From CAYRSS01 sp964426945 (lineage in GTDB: Bacteria; Planctomycetota; Phycisphaerae; UBA1845): DNA of 30,811 nt. Where the stretch lies: contig CAYRSS010000050.1 of NCBI GenBank assembly GCA_964426945.1, positions 1 to 30,811 on the forward strand. Direction: 5' to 3'. Positions 6,829-15,444 of this stretch are shown one piece after another. The notes below the pieces were generated by a model. That model did no database searches. It saw only the letters and a list, made by a program, of their open reading frames with translations, and was not told the DNA's origin. Position 1 is the first letter of the stretch; every line of letters begins with the position of its first letter. A program made the translations under genes and the position numbers.

Positions 6829-8136
6829 TCAATCCGCAATCCCCACCGCCCGCCTCACCGCTGTTCGCAGCGGCTCGACCTTCGCCTTGTCGTCGGGGTG
6901 TACGCGGTTGGTCAGGAGAATGACATACACCCCAAGCTCAGGGTAGACACGGAGCATCGTCCCGGTGTAGCCCGTGTGGCCAAACGCCTCGAACCGGTCG
7001 AGGCCGGCGGCCGCGGGGTCGCCCGGGTAGACATCCCACAGCAGGCCGCGGGCGTCCTTGCGATCGGCCTCAGTCTGCAGGTCATCGTTCCGGATGCGAG
7101 TCATTGACGCGACCGCTTCCCGCGAGAGGACGCGGACCCCGTCCGTTTCGCCGCCGCGGAGCAGCATTCGCGCATAGCGGGCCACGTCTGCCGCGCTGCC
7201 GAACAACCCCGCGTTGCCCGAAACTCCCTCCTGCATCGCCGCGAGCGGATCATGCACATCGCCGCAGAGGAAGCCGCCCGCACCGCGCCCGCGCGACCCG
7301 CCCCGCGTGGTCGGCACGAGGCGATCGAGCAAGGTGTTCGGCGGCCGGAAGCCGGTGTCCGCCATGCCGAGCGGACGAAACACTCCGTCGCGGGCGAACT
7401 CGTCGATCCCCCGGCCCGACACTTCGCGCACGATCTCGGCACAAAGGATGGCATTCAGGCAACTGTACCGAACCCGACGGCCGGGCGGCTCCACGAGCGG
7501 GATACCGCGGATGTAGCGGCGCGTCGCGCCCGACACGTCGCCCGGCTCAGCCTCGGCGATCTGCCTACGCTCCGCGGGGCCGAGGAACGGCTTCTCGCCG
7601 GAGGTATGCGTCATCAGGTGGCGGATGGTCACCGCCGCCTTGTCGCCTTCGCGGAATTCGGGGAGGTACCGTTCGACCGGGTCATCCACGCCGACCAACC
7701 CGCGGTCGACGAGGATCATCATCGACGTCCCCACAGCGATCGGCTTGGTCATGGACGCCAGGTCGAAGACCGCGTCGGCCGGCATGGCCGTTGGGATTGG
7801 CTCGCTCGCGCGGAGGCCGTAGGCCTTCACCCACAGGTGCGACTCGCCGACGCGCTCGACGCCGACCGCGACAACCGCGCCGGGTACTCCACAGGCGGAT
7901 AGCTGCGCGTCTACTGCGGCGTCAACCGCACGTTCCAGTGCGCGGGCGTCGAACCGGGCGGTCCGCCCGCCGCCGGCACAGGCCGCCGCCGCCAGCAGCA
8001 CTGCGACGGCCGCCGTTGTTCGGCAAGCTCGCCCAGGGCCGTATCGGCGGAGCTTCGCCGATTGCGGCGCGAGCCTACCCGCCGTAGACGCGTCGCAATC
8101 GGGCCTGTGGGAAATAGTGCAGAAGGATGGCGTCAT
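6829..8136 (-). CDS. Beta-lactamase-fold serine hydrolase (class C/esterase type), exported
   Basis: A serine hydrolase of the beta-lactamase/penicillin-binding-protein superfamily (Pfam Beta-lactamase), as in D-aminopeptidases, esterases and wall-recycling hydrolases. With ATG 8136 as start the product is 435 residues. The catalytic motifs are SMTK (Ser128, Lys131), YSCLN (Tyr224; the usual YxN third position is Cys) and HTG (387-389), where class C enzymes have KTG. The start is uncertain: the hydrophobic export segment (AVAVLLAAAACAGGG, probably a lipobox ending in Cys) begins about 50 residues in. No ATG, GTG or TTG lies between 8136 and a GTG inside that segment. The gene overlaps the SpoIID-like gene by 62 bases. 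Context suggests action on peptidoglycan fragments rather than on antibiotics. Confidence 0.8.
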   Translation of the reverse strand: MTPSFCTISHRPDCDASTAGRLAPQSAKLRRYGPGRACRTTAAVAVLLAAAACAGGGRTARFDARALERAVDAAVDAQLSACGVPGAVVAVGVERVGESHLWVKAYGLRASEPIPTAMPADAVFDLASMTKPIAVGTSMMILVDRGLVGVDDPVERYLPEFREGDKAAVTIRHLMTHTSGEKPFLGPAERRQIAEAEPGDVSGATRRYIRGIPLVEPPGRRVRYSCLNAILCAEIVREVSGRGIDEFARDGVFRPLGMADTGFRPPNTLLDRLVPTTRGGSRGRGAGGFLCGDVHDPLAAMQEGVSGNAGLFGSAADVARYARMLLRGGETDGVRVLSREAVASMTRIRNDDLQTEADRKDARGLLWDVYPGDPAAAGLDRFEAFGHTGYTGTMLRVYPELGVYVILLTNRVHPDDKAKVEPLRTAVRRAVGIAD

Positions 8137-9487
8137 AGGTAAACCCCGACAGGGCCATGCCGAGGCCGCCGATCTGGCAAAGGCCAACACCGTGGCCCCA
8201 GCCCGCCCCGACCAGCGAGATCGACTCGACGCGGCCGTCGGGCATGTGCCTCAGATCGACCCGGAAAGCACTGCTGTATAGGAAGGACCGATGAAGGGCG
8301 TGCCGGATCCAGTACTGATCGGCCACGACGAGGCGGCGCTGCCGGCGCTCATGATCGAAGTAGACCACCTCCAGCTCCAGCGCGCGACCTGACCACCCGC
8401 GCCGCAATACGTTGAGCTCGCACAGCTCGCCGGGCGTCTCCTCAGCGGGGGTGCCCAGGCGTTGGAAGAGCTTGGTCCGGAGGATCTCCTCCAGTTCCTC
8501 CCGGGTGTAGGTCACCCGCCAGCGAAAGAAGCCTTCGCCGGTGTCCACCGGCCCGAGGAACCTGGCGAGGGTCTCGTTGGGCACGACTGCAGGGCTGCAG
8601 TACGCGTCGCACCGTTGGAGCCAGGCGCCCTCGAGGAAGTCCGACATGCGCGATTCGTCAACCGGGATCATGCGCTGCAGCGGAGACTCGGGGGGGGCGT
8701 CTGCGAGCACCGCGAGCCCCGGCTTGGCGATGCCGAACACGAGCGTGGGATCCTCCACCACTCCGCCGCAGCTCTTGGAGTAGTTCGCGTCGACGATTAC
8801 GCCACCTTCAGCCAACAGCACCTCGCCGGCGGTAGACTCAACCGCGAGGCGCGCTTCGGGGGACAACTTAGCGAAGCCGTGGAACCGCTGGCAGCAGTCG
8901 TCGTTGCAGTAGTCGAAACCGAGGTCGTCGTGCTTGTGCTCGGTGTGGGCCATTCCCCACGACCTCGCGACGACGCACTGGGCCTTGAGGAATTCGGGCG
9001 GACAGGCGGCGCCCATTTCCGACGTGATCACGCCCAGCATGTAGTCCTCGACGGGGACCACGGCGACCACGAACAGCTTGTTATTCCGCCGGGTGATTTC
9101 GAGCAGGCCGGGTTGCAGGATGGAGATATCGCGCTCCCAGTGGAACCCGCGCCCGGCCGGCACGCCGTGTACCCATACGCAGGGACGGCTGCCGTCACGC
9201 GCCGTAGCCGCGGCCGGCGCCAGCCGCCACTCCCGCGCCGAGGCCAGTTCGCCCTGCTCGTCACGAACGCTGATGGCCGCGCCGACGATCTCGAAACGGA
9301 TCGCACAGTTGCGCAGCGCCCGCGGGGCAGCCTGGACATCACTGGCGCAGAGTTCGTAGGCGTCTCCTCCGAGTTGCAGGTGAAGCGTCACGCGGTCGTC
9401 CTCGGGCAGGAGGACGCCGATGCGCACGACCGGTTCGCAGCCTTGGTCGGAATGGAACCCGCTGAGCGAGGGGGCGGAGCTGTTCAC
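8075..9487 (-). CDS. SpoIID/LytB-domain protein (putative peptidoglycan lytic transglycosylase)
   Basis: SpoIID enzymes cleave glycan strands between MurNAc and GlcNAc. This 470-residue protein starts at GTG 9487, whose GTGA overlaps the TGA of the dipeptidase gene; AAGGAG lies just before it. An ATG at 9568 is in frame but deeper inside the neighbour. The core matches the family: VVPVEDYMLGVITSEM with the catalytic Glu at residue 157, FLKAQCVVARSW, a Cys/His cluster FDYCNDDCCQRFHG (Cys194, 198, 199, His203) where zinc ligands sit in clostridial SpoIID, YSKSCGGVVED, and the C-terminal GAGWGHGVGLCQIGGLGMA. Unlike most homologues no signal peptide or membrane helix is visible at the chosen start, so location is unclear. 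The length is well above the bare domain, with an N-terminal 130-residue strand-rich part. Confidence 0.88.
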   Translation of the reverse strand: MNSSAPSLSGFHSDQGCEPVVRIGVLLPEDDRVTLHLQLGGDAYELCASDVQAAPRALRNCAIRFEIVGAAISVRDEQGELASAREWRLAPAAATARDGSRPCVWVHGVPAGRGFHWERDISILQPGLLEITRRNNKLFVVAVVPVEDYMLGVITSEMGAACPPEFLKAQCVVARSWGMAHTEHKHDDLGFDYCNDDCCQRFHGFAKLSPEARLAVESTAGEVLLAEGGVIVDANYSKSCGGVVEDPTLVFGIAKPGLAVLADAPPESPLQRMIPVDESRMSDFLEGAWLQRCDAYCSPAVVPNETLARFLGPVDTGEGFFRWRVTYTREELEEILRTKLFQRLGTPAEETPGELCELNVLRRGWSGRALELEVVYFDHERRQRRLVVADQYWIRHALHRSFLYSSAFRVDLRHMPDGRVESISLVGAGWGHGVGLCQIGGLGMALSGFTYDAILLHYFPQARLRRVYGG

Positions 9488-10182
9488 GGCGGCGAAGTCT
9501 CCTTGCGTGCGGTCGGCGGCGTCTCGACCTCGCCCAGGGGAATGTCGAGGAGACGGCAGGACTCCCAACCGGGTGCGTCAAAGTGCCACCACTCGGTCGG
9601 CAGACCCGCAAACCCCTCCGCCTCCATCGCGGCTGCGAGGATATCCCGGTTCCGCCGGGAGGCTTCGGTGCCACCGGCGTAGTCACGATGGGCCGCCTCG
9701 GTGAAGTCGTCGTACGCGGTGGGCATCTCGAGCTCGCGACCGTCCGCGTCGACCAGGGTCACGTCCACCGCGGCCCCGCGGTTGTGTCGCGAGCCCTTGC
9801 GCGGATGCGCCACGTACCTTTCGTCCGGGACGAGGCGCCACAGTTCGTGCTGCACGGCGAGCGGCCGGTAGGCGTCATAGACTTTGAGCCGAAGCCCCTC
9901 CGCCTCCAGCCGATCGGCCACTCGCACCAGCCGTTCCGCAGCGGAGCGGCGCAGCAGACACCGTGCCGCGGAGTAGAGTCGCCGCCCGGTGAAGTTGTTC
10001 TCCGTGGCGTAGCGAAGCTCGATAACCAGCCGGCTGTCGACCGCTGCGAGGTCTACCAGGGGATCGTGCTCCAGGTCGTGCCGCTGCGCGCGCCCCGCCA
10101 TCCAGCCGAAAGGGCAGCAGCCCGCGCCGGTGAGCACAAGAAGCAGAGCCGCCGATAGTCGTCGGCACGGCGTGAAGGTCAT
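9484..10182 (-). CDS. D-Ala-D-Ala dipeptidase, VanX/DdpX type (peptidase family M15D), exported
   Basis: VanX-type zinc dipeptidases hydrolyse D-Ala-D-Ala. The 232-residue product starts at ATG 10182 in an ATGA overlap with the upstream stop. An N-terminal signal (LSAALLLVLTGAGC) ends in a lipobox-like sequence with Cys22. The active-site set is complete: Arg106 in YDAYRP, the zinc ligands His133 and Asp140 in SRHNRGAAVDVTL, and Glu197 with His200 in EWWHFD. VanX of resistance operons is cytoplasmic, whereas this one is exported, as are many housekeeping homologues that recycle wall dipeptides. No vanH or vanA ligase is near, so glycopeptide resistance is not indicated. Sandwiched between an amidase and a SpoIID-like protein, it most likely trims stem peptides released from peptidoglycan. 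Confidence 0.92.
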   Translation of the reverse strand: MTFTPCRRLSAALLLVLTGAGCCPFGWMAGRAQRHDLEHDPLVDLAAVDSRLVIELRYATENNFTGRRLYSAARCLLRRSAAERLVRVADRLEAEGLRLKVYDAYRPLAVQHELWRLVPDERYVAHPRKGSRHNRGAAVDVTLVDADGRELEMPTAYDDFTEAAHRDYAGGTEASRRNRDILAAAMEAEGFAGLPTEWWHFDAPGWESCRLLDIPLGEVETPPTARKETSPP

Positions 10183-11114
10183 CGGATGGCCTCGGCCATG
10201 CGCCGAACCGGGTCGTCACGCAGGCGGAGAATCTTGATGCCCACGCAGCGCTTGTCGCCCGCCAGGTATTCCAGCAGCGGTTGCTCCCGAACCGCCGGCC
10301 GGGCCGAGTGAAGGAAGTTGACCGTGCCGTCCGGACCCTGCGCGATCAGCCCGACGTGACCGGCCCACTGCGAGGCGCTGTCGCCGCGAATGATGTTGAC
10401 CAGGTCGGCGTCGCGCAGCTCGCCGAGGATTTCCCCGACCCGCTCGCGCGGCAGGTAGGAGCCCTTGAACGCCTCATCAGGGATGTTCTGCCCGATCCCG
10501 TGCTTGGCAAAGAACTTCGCACGTCGGATGGTGCTGGTGAGCGGCACCCAGACGCTTCCGTCGCCCAGCTTCGTGGTCATGTCCTCGAACAGGAAGTCGT
10601 TGTTGCGGTTCCAATCGGCCTCGGTGAAGTGGTTGCGCGTCAGCATCCCGATCCGGCCGTCCTTGTAGCGCAGACGCTGGAGGTTCGCAAAGAAAGTCGG
10701 CCAGTCCGACGCGAGCCCCATCGCAGTCATGTGCTCCGCGAAAGTGACGCAATCGCTGCGGCTCAGGCAGTAGAGCGGCTGAGGATCGTAAAGCTCGTAG
10801 GGGTATTCACCCAGCAGGTAGATGTCGTAGGGCTGGCCGATGTTCTTGCGCGCCAGGTGCAGGATCCGGCGGACGGGGTCCGGCTCGTTCTCGACCAGCG
10901 AACGAAGGTAGGCGTCGACCTCGGCCTCGCTGAACGTGTAGAGCGGCCGGTCGGCCAGGGCGACCGGGGCGGCCGGGTGTTCCGCCTCCACCGCGATGGC
11001 AGGCTTTTCCGTGTAGCTGCGGTGGATTCGCCGTGAGGATTCACCGCAGCCGGCACCGCCGGCAAGCAGGATTCCCCCGGCCAGCAGGGCTGAATGCACA
11101 CGGCGGTGGCACAT
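10179..11114 (-). CDS. DUF1460 N-acetylmuramoyl-L-alanine amidase-like lipoprotein
   Basis: DUF1460 proteins are cysteine peptidase-fold enzymes related to NlpC/P60 that cut the MurNAc-L-Ala bond or nearby peptide bonds. Start 11114 is chosen for a GGAGG ribosome site and because the lipoprotein signal (RRVHSALLAGGILLAGGAGC) begins there; the same frame is open 50 codons further upstream without signal character. Product: 311 residues. Recognisable segments: ILHLARKNIGQPYDIYLLGEYP, then CLSRSDCVTFAEH with the likely nucleophile Cys122, LTRNHFTEADWNRNN, and AGHVGLI with the likely catalytic His253. It is the first gene of the minus-strand wall-hydrolase operon. ATGA couples it to the dipeptidase. 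Divergent from the NagB/PIG-L gene, it shares a 189-base intergenic region with it. Confidence 0.9.
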   Translation of the reverse strand: MCHRRVHSALLAGGILLAGGAGCGESSRRIHRSYTEKPAIAVEAEHPAAPVALADRPLYTFSEAEVDAYLRSLVENEPDPVRRILHLARKNIGQPYDIYLLGEYPYELYDPQPLYCLSRSDCVTFAEHMTAMGLASDWPTFFANLQRLRYKDGRIGMLTRNHFTEADWNRNNDFLFEDMTTKLGDGSVWVPLTSTIRRAKFFAKHGIGQNIPDEAFKGSYLPRERVGEILGELRDADLVNIIRGDSASQWAGHVGLIAQGPDGTVNFLHSARPAVREQPLLEYLAGDKRCVGIKILRLRDDPVRRMAEAIR

Positions 11115-11163
11115 GGAGAGAGTCCTCCGATCGCAGGGATTTACGCGACGCACGTCGGACTTT

Positions 11164-11192
11164 ACGATACGCAGGATCGCCGACTGCCACAA
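11164..11192 (-). promoter_or_regulatory. Possible promoter of the peptidoglycan-hydrolase operon
   Basis: On the minus strand: TTGTGG (11192-11187), 17-base spacer, TATCGT (11169-11164). A start near 11157 would leave about 43 bases of leader before ATG 11114. The -35 match is partial. Confidence 0.35.
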
Positions 11193-11303
11193 GCACACCG
11201 TGTGCCACGGGAGTGGAAGCGCCTCGCGTCGCGAAAGGGTTTGCGCCGCGAATCTGGTCCGCAACCCGCCCCTGGCACGGCACGGCCATCAGGACAAGAA
11301 ACG

Positions 11304-13166
11304 ATGCTCGATGGTGAGATGCTGACATCTCGGGAGAGAATCCCTACCCACGTGTTCGAAACCGACCGCGAGGCCGCTGCTGAGGTGGCCAGGACGATCG
11401 TCGAACTGGTCCAGGCGCGCAACAAGGAAGGCCGGCCGACCGTGCTGGGGCTCGCCACCGGTCACACGCCGATTGGCGTGTATCGAGAACTCATCCGCCA
11501 CCACCAGCGCGGGGTCGACTTCTCGCGGGTCGTCACGTTCAACCTTGACGAGTACTACCCGATGGAGCCCGACGGGCTCCAGAGCTACAACCGGTGGATG
11601 AAAGAGAACCTGTTTGACCACATCAATGTCAAACCGGATAACATCCACATCCCCGACGGCCGAATCGCTCGCGACAAAGTCAACGCCTACTGCGCCGCCT
11701 ACGAGCGGCAGATCAAGGAGGCCGGGGGAATCGACCTTCAGCTCCTGGGCATCGGCCGCACCGGCCACATCGGCTTCAACGAACCGGGTTCGACGGATCG
11801 GACGCGCACCCGCCTGATCATGCTCGACCCTGTCACCCGGCGCGACGCCGCGGCCGACTTCTTCGGCGAGTCCAGCGTCCCGCGCGAGGCCATCACCATG
11901 GGCGTGGGCAGCATTCTCGAGGCCCGCCGCGTGGTGCTCATGGCGTTCGGCGAGGGCAAAGCCCCGATCATCTGCACGTCCGTGGAAGGGCCGGTCACCG
12001 ACTCGGTTCCGGCCACCTTCCTCCAGCGGCATCCCGACGCGACGGTCTACGTCGATCGCGCTGCCGGGGGTCATCTGACGCGCATCCGGACACCCTGGCT
12101 GGTCGGCTCCCTGGATTGGACGGAATACCAGGAGAAGCGTGCGGTGGTCTGGCTGAGCCAGCAGGCCCGCAAGGGCATCCTGAAGCTCTCGCCCGAGGAC
12201 TACGAGGCCCACCACGTCGCCGTCCTGCTGCGCAATCACCCGAGCGTCGACGACCTGAACCGCAGCGTGTTCCGTCGGCTGGCGGCCACGATCAATGGCC
12301 GCGCCGAGCTGCCGCGCGAGAAGACCATGCTGGTCTTCAGCCCGCACCCTGACGACGACGTCATCAGCATGGGCGGAGCCATCCGCAAACTGATCGGCAA
12401 CGGCAACCGTGTTCACGTCGCGTACCAGACCAGCGGCAACATCGCGGTGTTTGACGACAAGGCGGAGACGGTTGCCGAGCTGGTCGCCGACATGAACTGC
12501 GAGTTCGGCTTTGCTCCGGGCGAGAGCAAGGCGTTCATCGCGGGCGTGCGCGAAGACCTCTCCCGCAAGCACACCGGCCAGCCGGACTCCTCCCGCGTGC
12601 AGAAGATCAAGGGACTCATCCGCCGCTCGGAGGCGTCCGCCGCGTGCAAGCACATGGGGGTCAAGCCCGAGTGGGTCCACTTCCTCGACCTGCCGTTCTA
12701 CCAGACCGGCGTGGTCCGCAAGCTCCCCATCGATCACCGCGACATCGGCATCGTCCGGCAGCTTCTCGAGAAAGTCCGCCCCGAGTGGATCTTCCTCGCG
12801 GGCGAACTCTCCGACCCGCACGGCACGCACCGGCTCTGCGCCGAGGCGATCTACGGCGCGCTCGCCGAACTGCGCCCGGCCGACAAGCCCGAGAAGGTCT
12901 GGCTCTATCGAGGAGCGTGGCTGGAATACGAACCGGAAGATGTGGACATGGTCATCCCGTTGACCAAGGACGAACTGACCTACAAGATCTTCGGCATCTT
13001 CAAACACGAGTCTCAGAAGGACAAGGCGCTCTTCCCCGGCCCCTACGACGACCGCGAGTTCTGGCAGCGGGCGGAAGCGCGCAACCGGCGGACCGCTGAG
13101 GTCTTCGATGTCCTCGGCCTGCCCGAGTACTACGCCATGGAGGCGTTCCAGTTGTGGCGCGCGTAG
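11304..13166 (+). CDS. nagB: Glucosamine-6-phosphate deaminase-like protein fused to a PIG-L/LmbE deacetylase domain
   Basis: NagB converts glucosamine-6-phosphate to fructose-6-phosphate and ammonia; PIG-L/LmbE domains are zinc N-deacetylases of GlcNAc conjugates. The 620-residue product (ATG 11304, AGGA upstream) joins both. Residues about 20-265 are the NagB domain: LGLATGHTPIGVYRELI, VTFNLDEYY (Asp82, equivalent to E. coli Asp72) and LGIGRTGHIGFNEPGS (His155, Glu160). The position of E. coli catalytic Asp141 is Thr153 here. Residues about 340-600 are the PIG-L domain: FSPHPDDDV (His348, Asp350, Asp351) and SDPHGTH (His506, His509) supply the zinc site. Long NagB-PIG-L fusions are known in Bacteroidota and some other phyla, often annotated simply as nagB. 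A two-step path from a GlcNAc phosphate to fructose-6-phosphate on one chain is plausible inference. Confidence 0.9.
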   Translation: MLDGEMLTSRERIPTHVFETDREAAAEVARTIVELVQARNKEGRPTVLGLATGHTPIGVYRELIRHHQRGVDFSRVVTFNLDEYYPMEPDGLQSYNRWMKENLFDHINVKPDNIHIPDGRIARDKVNAYCAAYERQIKEAGGIDLQLLGIGRTGHIGFNEPGSTDRTRTRLIMLDPVTRRDAAADFFGESSVPREAITMGVGSILEARRVVLMAFGEGKAPIICTSVEGPVTDSVPATFLQRHPDATVYVDRAAGGHLTRIRTPWLVGSLDWTEYQEKRAVVWLSQQARKGILKLSPEDYEAHHVAVLLRNHPSVDDLNRSVFRRLAATINGRAELPREKTMLVFSPHPDDDVISMGGAIRKLIGNGNRVHVAYQTSGNIAVFDDKAETVAELVADMNCEFGFAPGESKAFIAGVREDLSRKHTGQPDSSRVQKIKGLIRRSEASAACKHMGVKPEWVHFLDLPFYQTGVVRKLPIDHRDIGIVRQLLEKVRPEWIFLAGELSDPHGTHRLCAEAIYGALAELRPADKPEKVWLYRGAWLEYEPEDVDMVIPLTKDELTYKIFGIFKHESQKDKALFPGPYDDREFWQRAEARNRRTAEVFDVLGLPEYYAMEAFQLWRA

Positions 13167-13230
13167 CCGCGGCTGAAGGAGTCGACGATATTCGGTGCCC
13201 CGGCGCGCCGACCGTACGGAGTTGAGCTCA

Positions 13231-15444
13231 ATGCCAGCCGCCAGCCGTCAACGAATCGTTCTCATTCTCGCCCTGCTGGGTTGCGTCGTCCCGCCGGCGC
13301 CGGCTCAGCACCCGGTGGTGGGTGTCGAGGACTTCACGTTCCTCCACATCTCCGACACGCACATCAATCCCCACGTCGCCCGGCTGGGCCCGCCGGAGAA
13401 GCCGCGCGGGGCTGAGTGCATCGAGTGGATCTGCGCCGAAGCGGGCAAGCCACAGGAAATGCGCCCCTTCAAGATGACCGTCGCGCCACCGTCGTTCGCG
13501 ATCGTCACCGGCGATCTGACCGAATACGGCGTCATCGACGACACCTGGGACCAGTGGGAGGCGGCGTTCCGCTGCCTGCCCTTCAAGACTTACGTCACCA
13601 CGGGCAACCACGACAACACCTGGACGGCGATCTACCAGGTCATGCGCACGCGGCACGGTGGTGAGAACTACTCCTTCAACCAGCACGGCTGTCACTTCGC
13701 GATCATCTCCTCGGCCTCACCACAGGAGCCGGTCCCCACGATCGACGGAAAGACGCGGGCGTGGCTGATGAAGGATCTTGAAGAGCAGCCGCCGGAGCGC
13801 CCGATCTTCGTGGCGCTGCATCACCCGCCGTACAGCGACGAATTCGCCCCGGCTGAACTCGACACGCTGATCGATCTGCTGCGCAACTACAACGTCGCCC
13901 TGCTGCTCTACGGCCACGGCCACGGCGTGGCCCACTGGAGTCGCGACGGCATCGACGGCGTCATGGGCGGCTCGACCTTCGGCGGCAACGAGGGCTATGG
14001 CATCGTCAGCGTGAAGGACGGGGTGCTCCGCGTCGCCTACCGCTATCGTCAGCCGGGTGAGAAGAAGCCCGACGCCGATCCGGGTTCGCGCTACAAGAAG
14101 CTGCTCGAAAAACCCCTGCGCTCGCGCCGAGTCCCGCGGCTGCTCGACATGCTGGTGGAGGACAACACCGAGAAGCCCAATATCGTCTCGGTCGCGCTGC
14201 GCCTGAGTGACGGCCTGACCGCGGACGCGAAGCTCGACGTGCTCATCGACGGCAGCCCCGTAGAGGCCGCGAACCTGTCATGGCGGCGCGACGAGGACGG
14301 CAGACCGACGGGCGTGCAGGTGGATACCTCTGCCATGACGACACCCGGACGGCGGCTGCTGGCTGTACGGGCCACCGTCGGCGAGCAAACCGATCAGCGG
14401 GTCTCATGGATCGAGCTGCGCCGCCCGACCGCCGAAGTGCAGCTCATGTTGCCCATCCCCGGTGCGGTGAAGGCGGGCGTCGTGCGGACCGGTGACATGG
14501 TCATTGTGTCGGGTACCGACGGCGACGTTCGCGCCTACGACGCCGAGACAGGCAGCCTCCGCTGGCACTTCCACACGCGCGGCGAGGTGCTTGCCGCGCC
14601 ACTCGTCACCGAGGATGCCTGCGTTTTCGGATCGGGCGACGGCCACATCTATGCACTCGATCACGCGGGAAAGGTTCGCTGGATTTACCAGACCGGTGTG
14701 CCCTGCTACGCGCCGATCGTCCGCGACGGAGCCGTCATCTATGCCGCGGACAATGGCGGCCGCGTTCACGCCATCACGCTGGATAAGGGTATCCGCAAGT
14801 GGGTCTTTGAACGGGCAGACTACTCCATCGAAGCCGCGCCGGTCATCTGGAAGGACAAGCTCGTCTTTGGCGCCTGGGACGGCCACCTCTACGCCCTTTC
14901 GCGCGAGGACGGCAAGGAGGCGTGGAAGAGCCTGGGCCCCGAGTCGAGCAAGGGCCGCGCGGTGCGGTACTTCTCCCCCGCCGACTGCCCGCCGGTGCCC
15001 ATCGGCGACCGCCTGTTTGTCTGTGACCGCGGCTACAAGCTCGGCGTGTATTCGGCGGACGGCAAGCTGGAGCGCGAGTTGGGCGAGAGAATCTCCGCGA
15101 TCAGCGCCGCTCGCAACGAACAGGGCGAAACGGTCGGCTTCTACGCCCGCAGCAGCGAAGGCGACAAGCTGACACGGTTTGACGCCGCCGGCGAGCCCGT
15201 CTGGCAGGTGGACGTGCCGACCGGCCGCTTCCCGGTACCCCCGACGGAACATCGCGGCAAGGTGTATATCTGCTCAAACCGCGGCCTGCTCAGCGTGCTG
15301 AATGCCGCCGACGGGAAGATCCTGTGGCAGTACCAGATCACCCCCGGCTACTTCGTCATGGCGCCGGTGACGGTCGCCGACAACGGCACGGTCTACGTCG
15401 GCGGCATGGACGGCTTGGTGATGGCCTTGCGCAGCCGCCAGTAG
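13231..15444 (+). CDS. Exported calcineurin-like metallophosphoesterase with C-terminal PQQ-type beta-propeller
   Basis: A 737-residue protein from ATG 13231 (GGAG before it); GTG 13195 is in frame but lies before the signal. The signal peptide is RIVLILALLGCVVPPAPAQ, cleaved around residue 26. Residues about 35-280 are a dimetal phosphoesterase domain with all motifs: SDTH (Asp42, His44), GDLTEYG (Asp95), GNHDN (Asn126, His127), LHHPPYS (His197, 198) and GHGHG (His229, 231). A middle strand-rich domain (about 300-400) follows. From about 405 to the end are PQQ-like propeller blades such as VRAYDAETGSLRWHF, IYALDHAGKVRWIYQTGVP, VHAITLDKGIRKWVFE and LYALSREDGKEAWKS. The substrate is unknown. 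It lies 64 bases after the NagB fusion on the same strand, and its last 52 bases overlap the convergent acetyltransferase gene. Confidence 0.9.
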   Translation: MPAASRQRIVLILALLGCVVPPAPAQHPVVGVEDFTFLHISDTHINPHVARLGPPEKPRGAECIEWICAEAGKPQEMRPFKMTVAPPSFAIVTGDLTEYGVIDDTWDQWEAAFRCLPFKTYVTTGNHDNTWTAIYQVMRTRHGGENYSFNQHGCHFAIISSASPQEPVPTIDGKTRAWLMKDLEEQPPERPIFVALHHPPYSDEFAPAELDTLIDLLRNYNVALLLYGHGHGVAHWSRDGIDGVMGGSTFGGNEGYGIVSVKDGVLRVAYRYRQPGEKKPDADPGSRYKKLLEKPLRSRRVPRLLDMLVEDNTEKPNIVSVALRLSDGLTADAKLDVLIDGSPVEAANLSWRRDEDGRPTGVQVDTSAMTTPGRRLLAVRATVGEQTDQRVSWIELRRPTAEVQLMLPIPGAVKAGVVRTGDMVIVSGTDGDVRAYDAETGSLRWHFHTRGEVLAAPLVTEDACVFGSGDGHIYALDHAGKVRWIYQTGVPCYAPIVRDGAVIYAADNGGRVHAITLDKGIRKWVFERADYSIEAAPVIWKDKLVFGAWDGHLYALSREDGKEAWKSLGPESSKGRAVRYFSPADCPPVPIGDRLFVCDRGYKLGVYSADGKLERELGERISAISAARNEQGETVGFYARSSEGDKLTRFDAAGEPVWQVDVPTGRFPVPPTEHRGKVYICSNRGLLSVLNAADGKILWQYQITPGYFVMAPVTVADNGTVYVGGMDGLVMALRSRQ

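Noticed and set aside
8462..9682. 406-residue plus-strand frame opposite the SpoIID and dipeptidase genes
   Set aside because: Antisense to two genes with intact catalytic motifs; no recognisable domain.
9484..10182. VanX-type glycopeptide resistance determinant
   Set aside because: No vanH, vanA-type ligase or two-component regulator nearby; the protein is exported and sits with wall hydrolases.
11289..13007. 572-residue minus-strand frame opposite the NagB/PIG-L gene
   Set aside because: Runs antisense to a well-recognised two-domain enzyme and has shadow composition.
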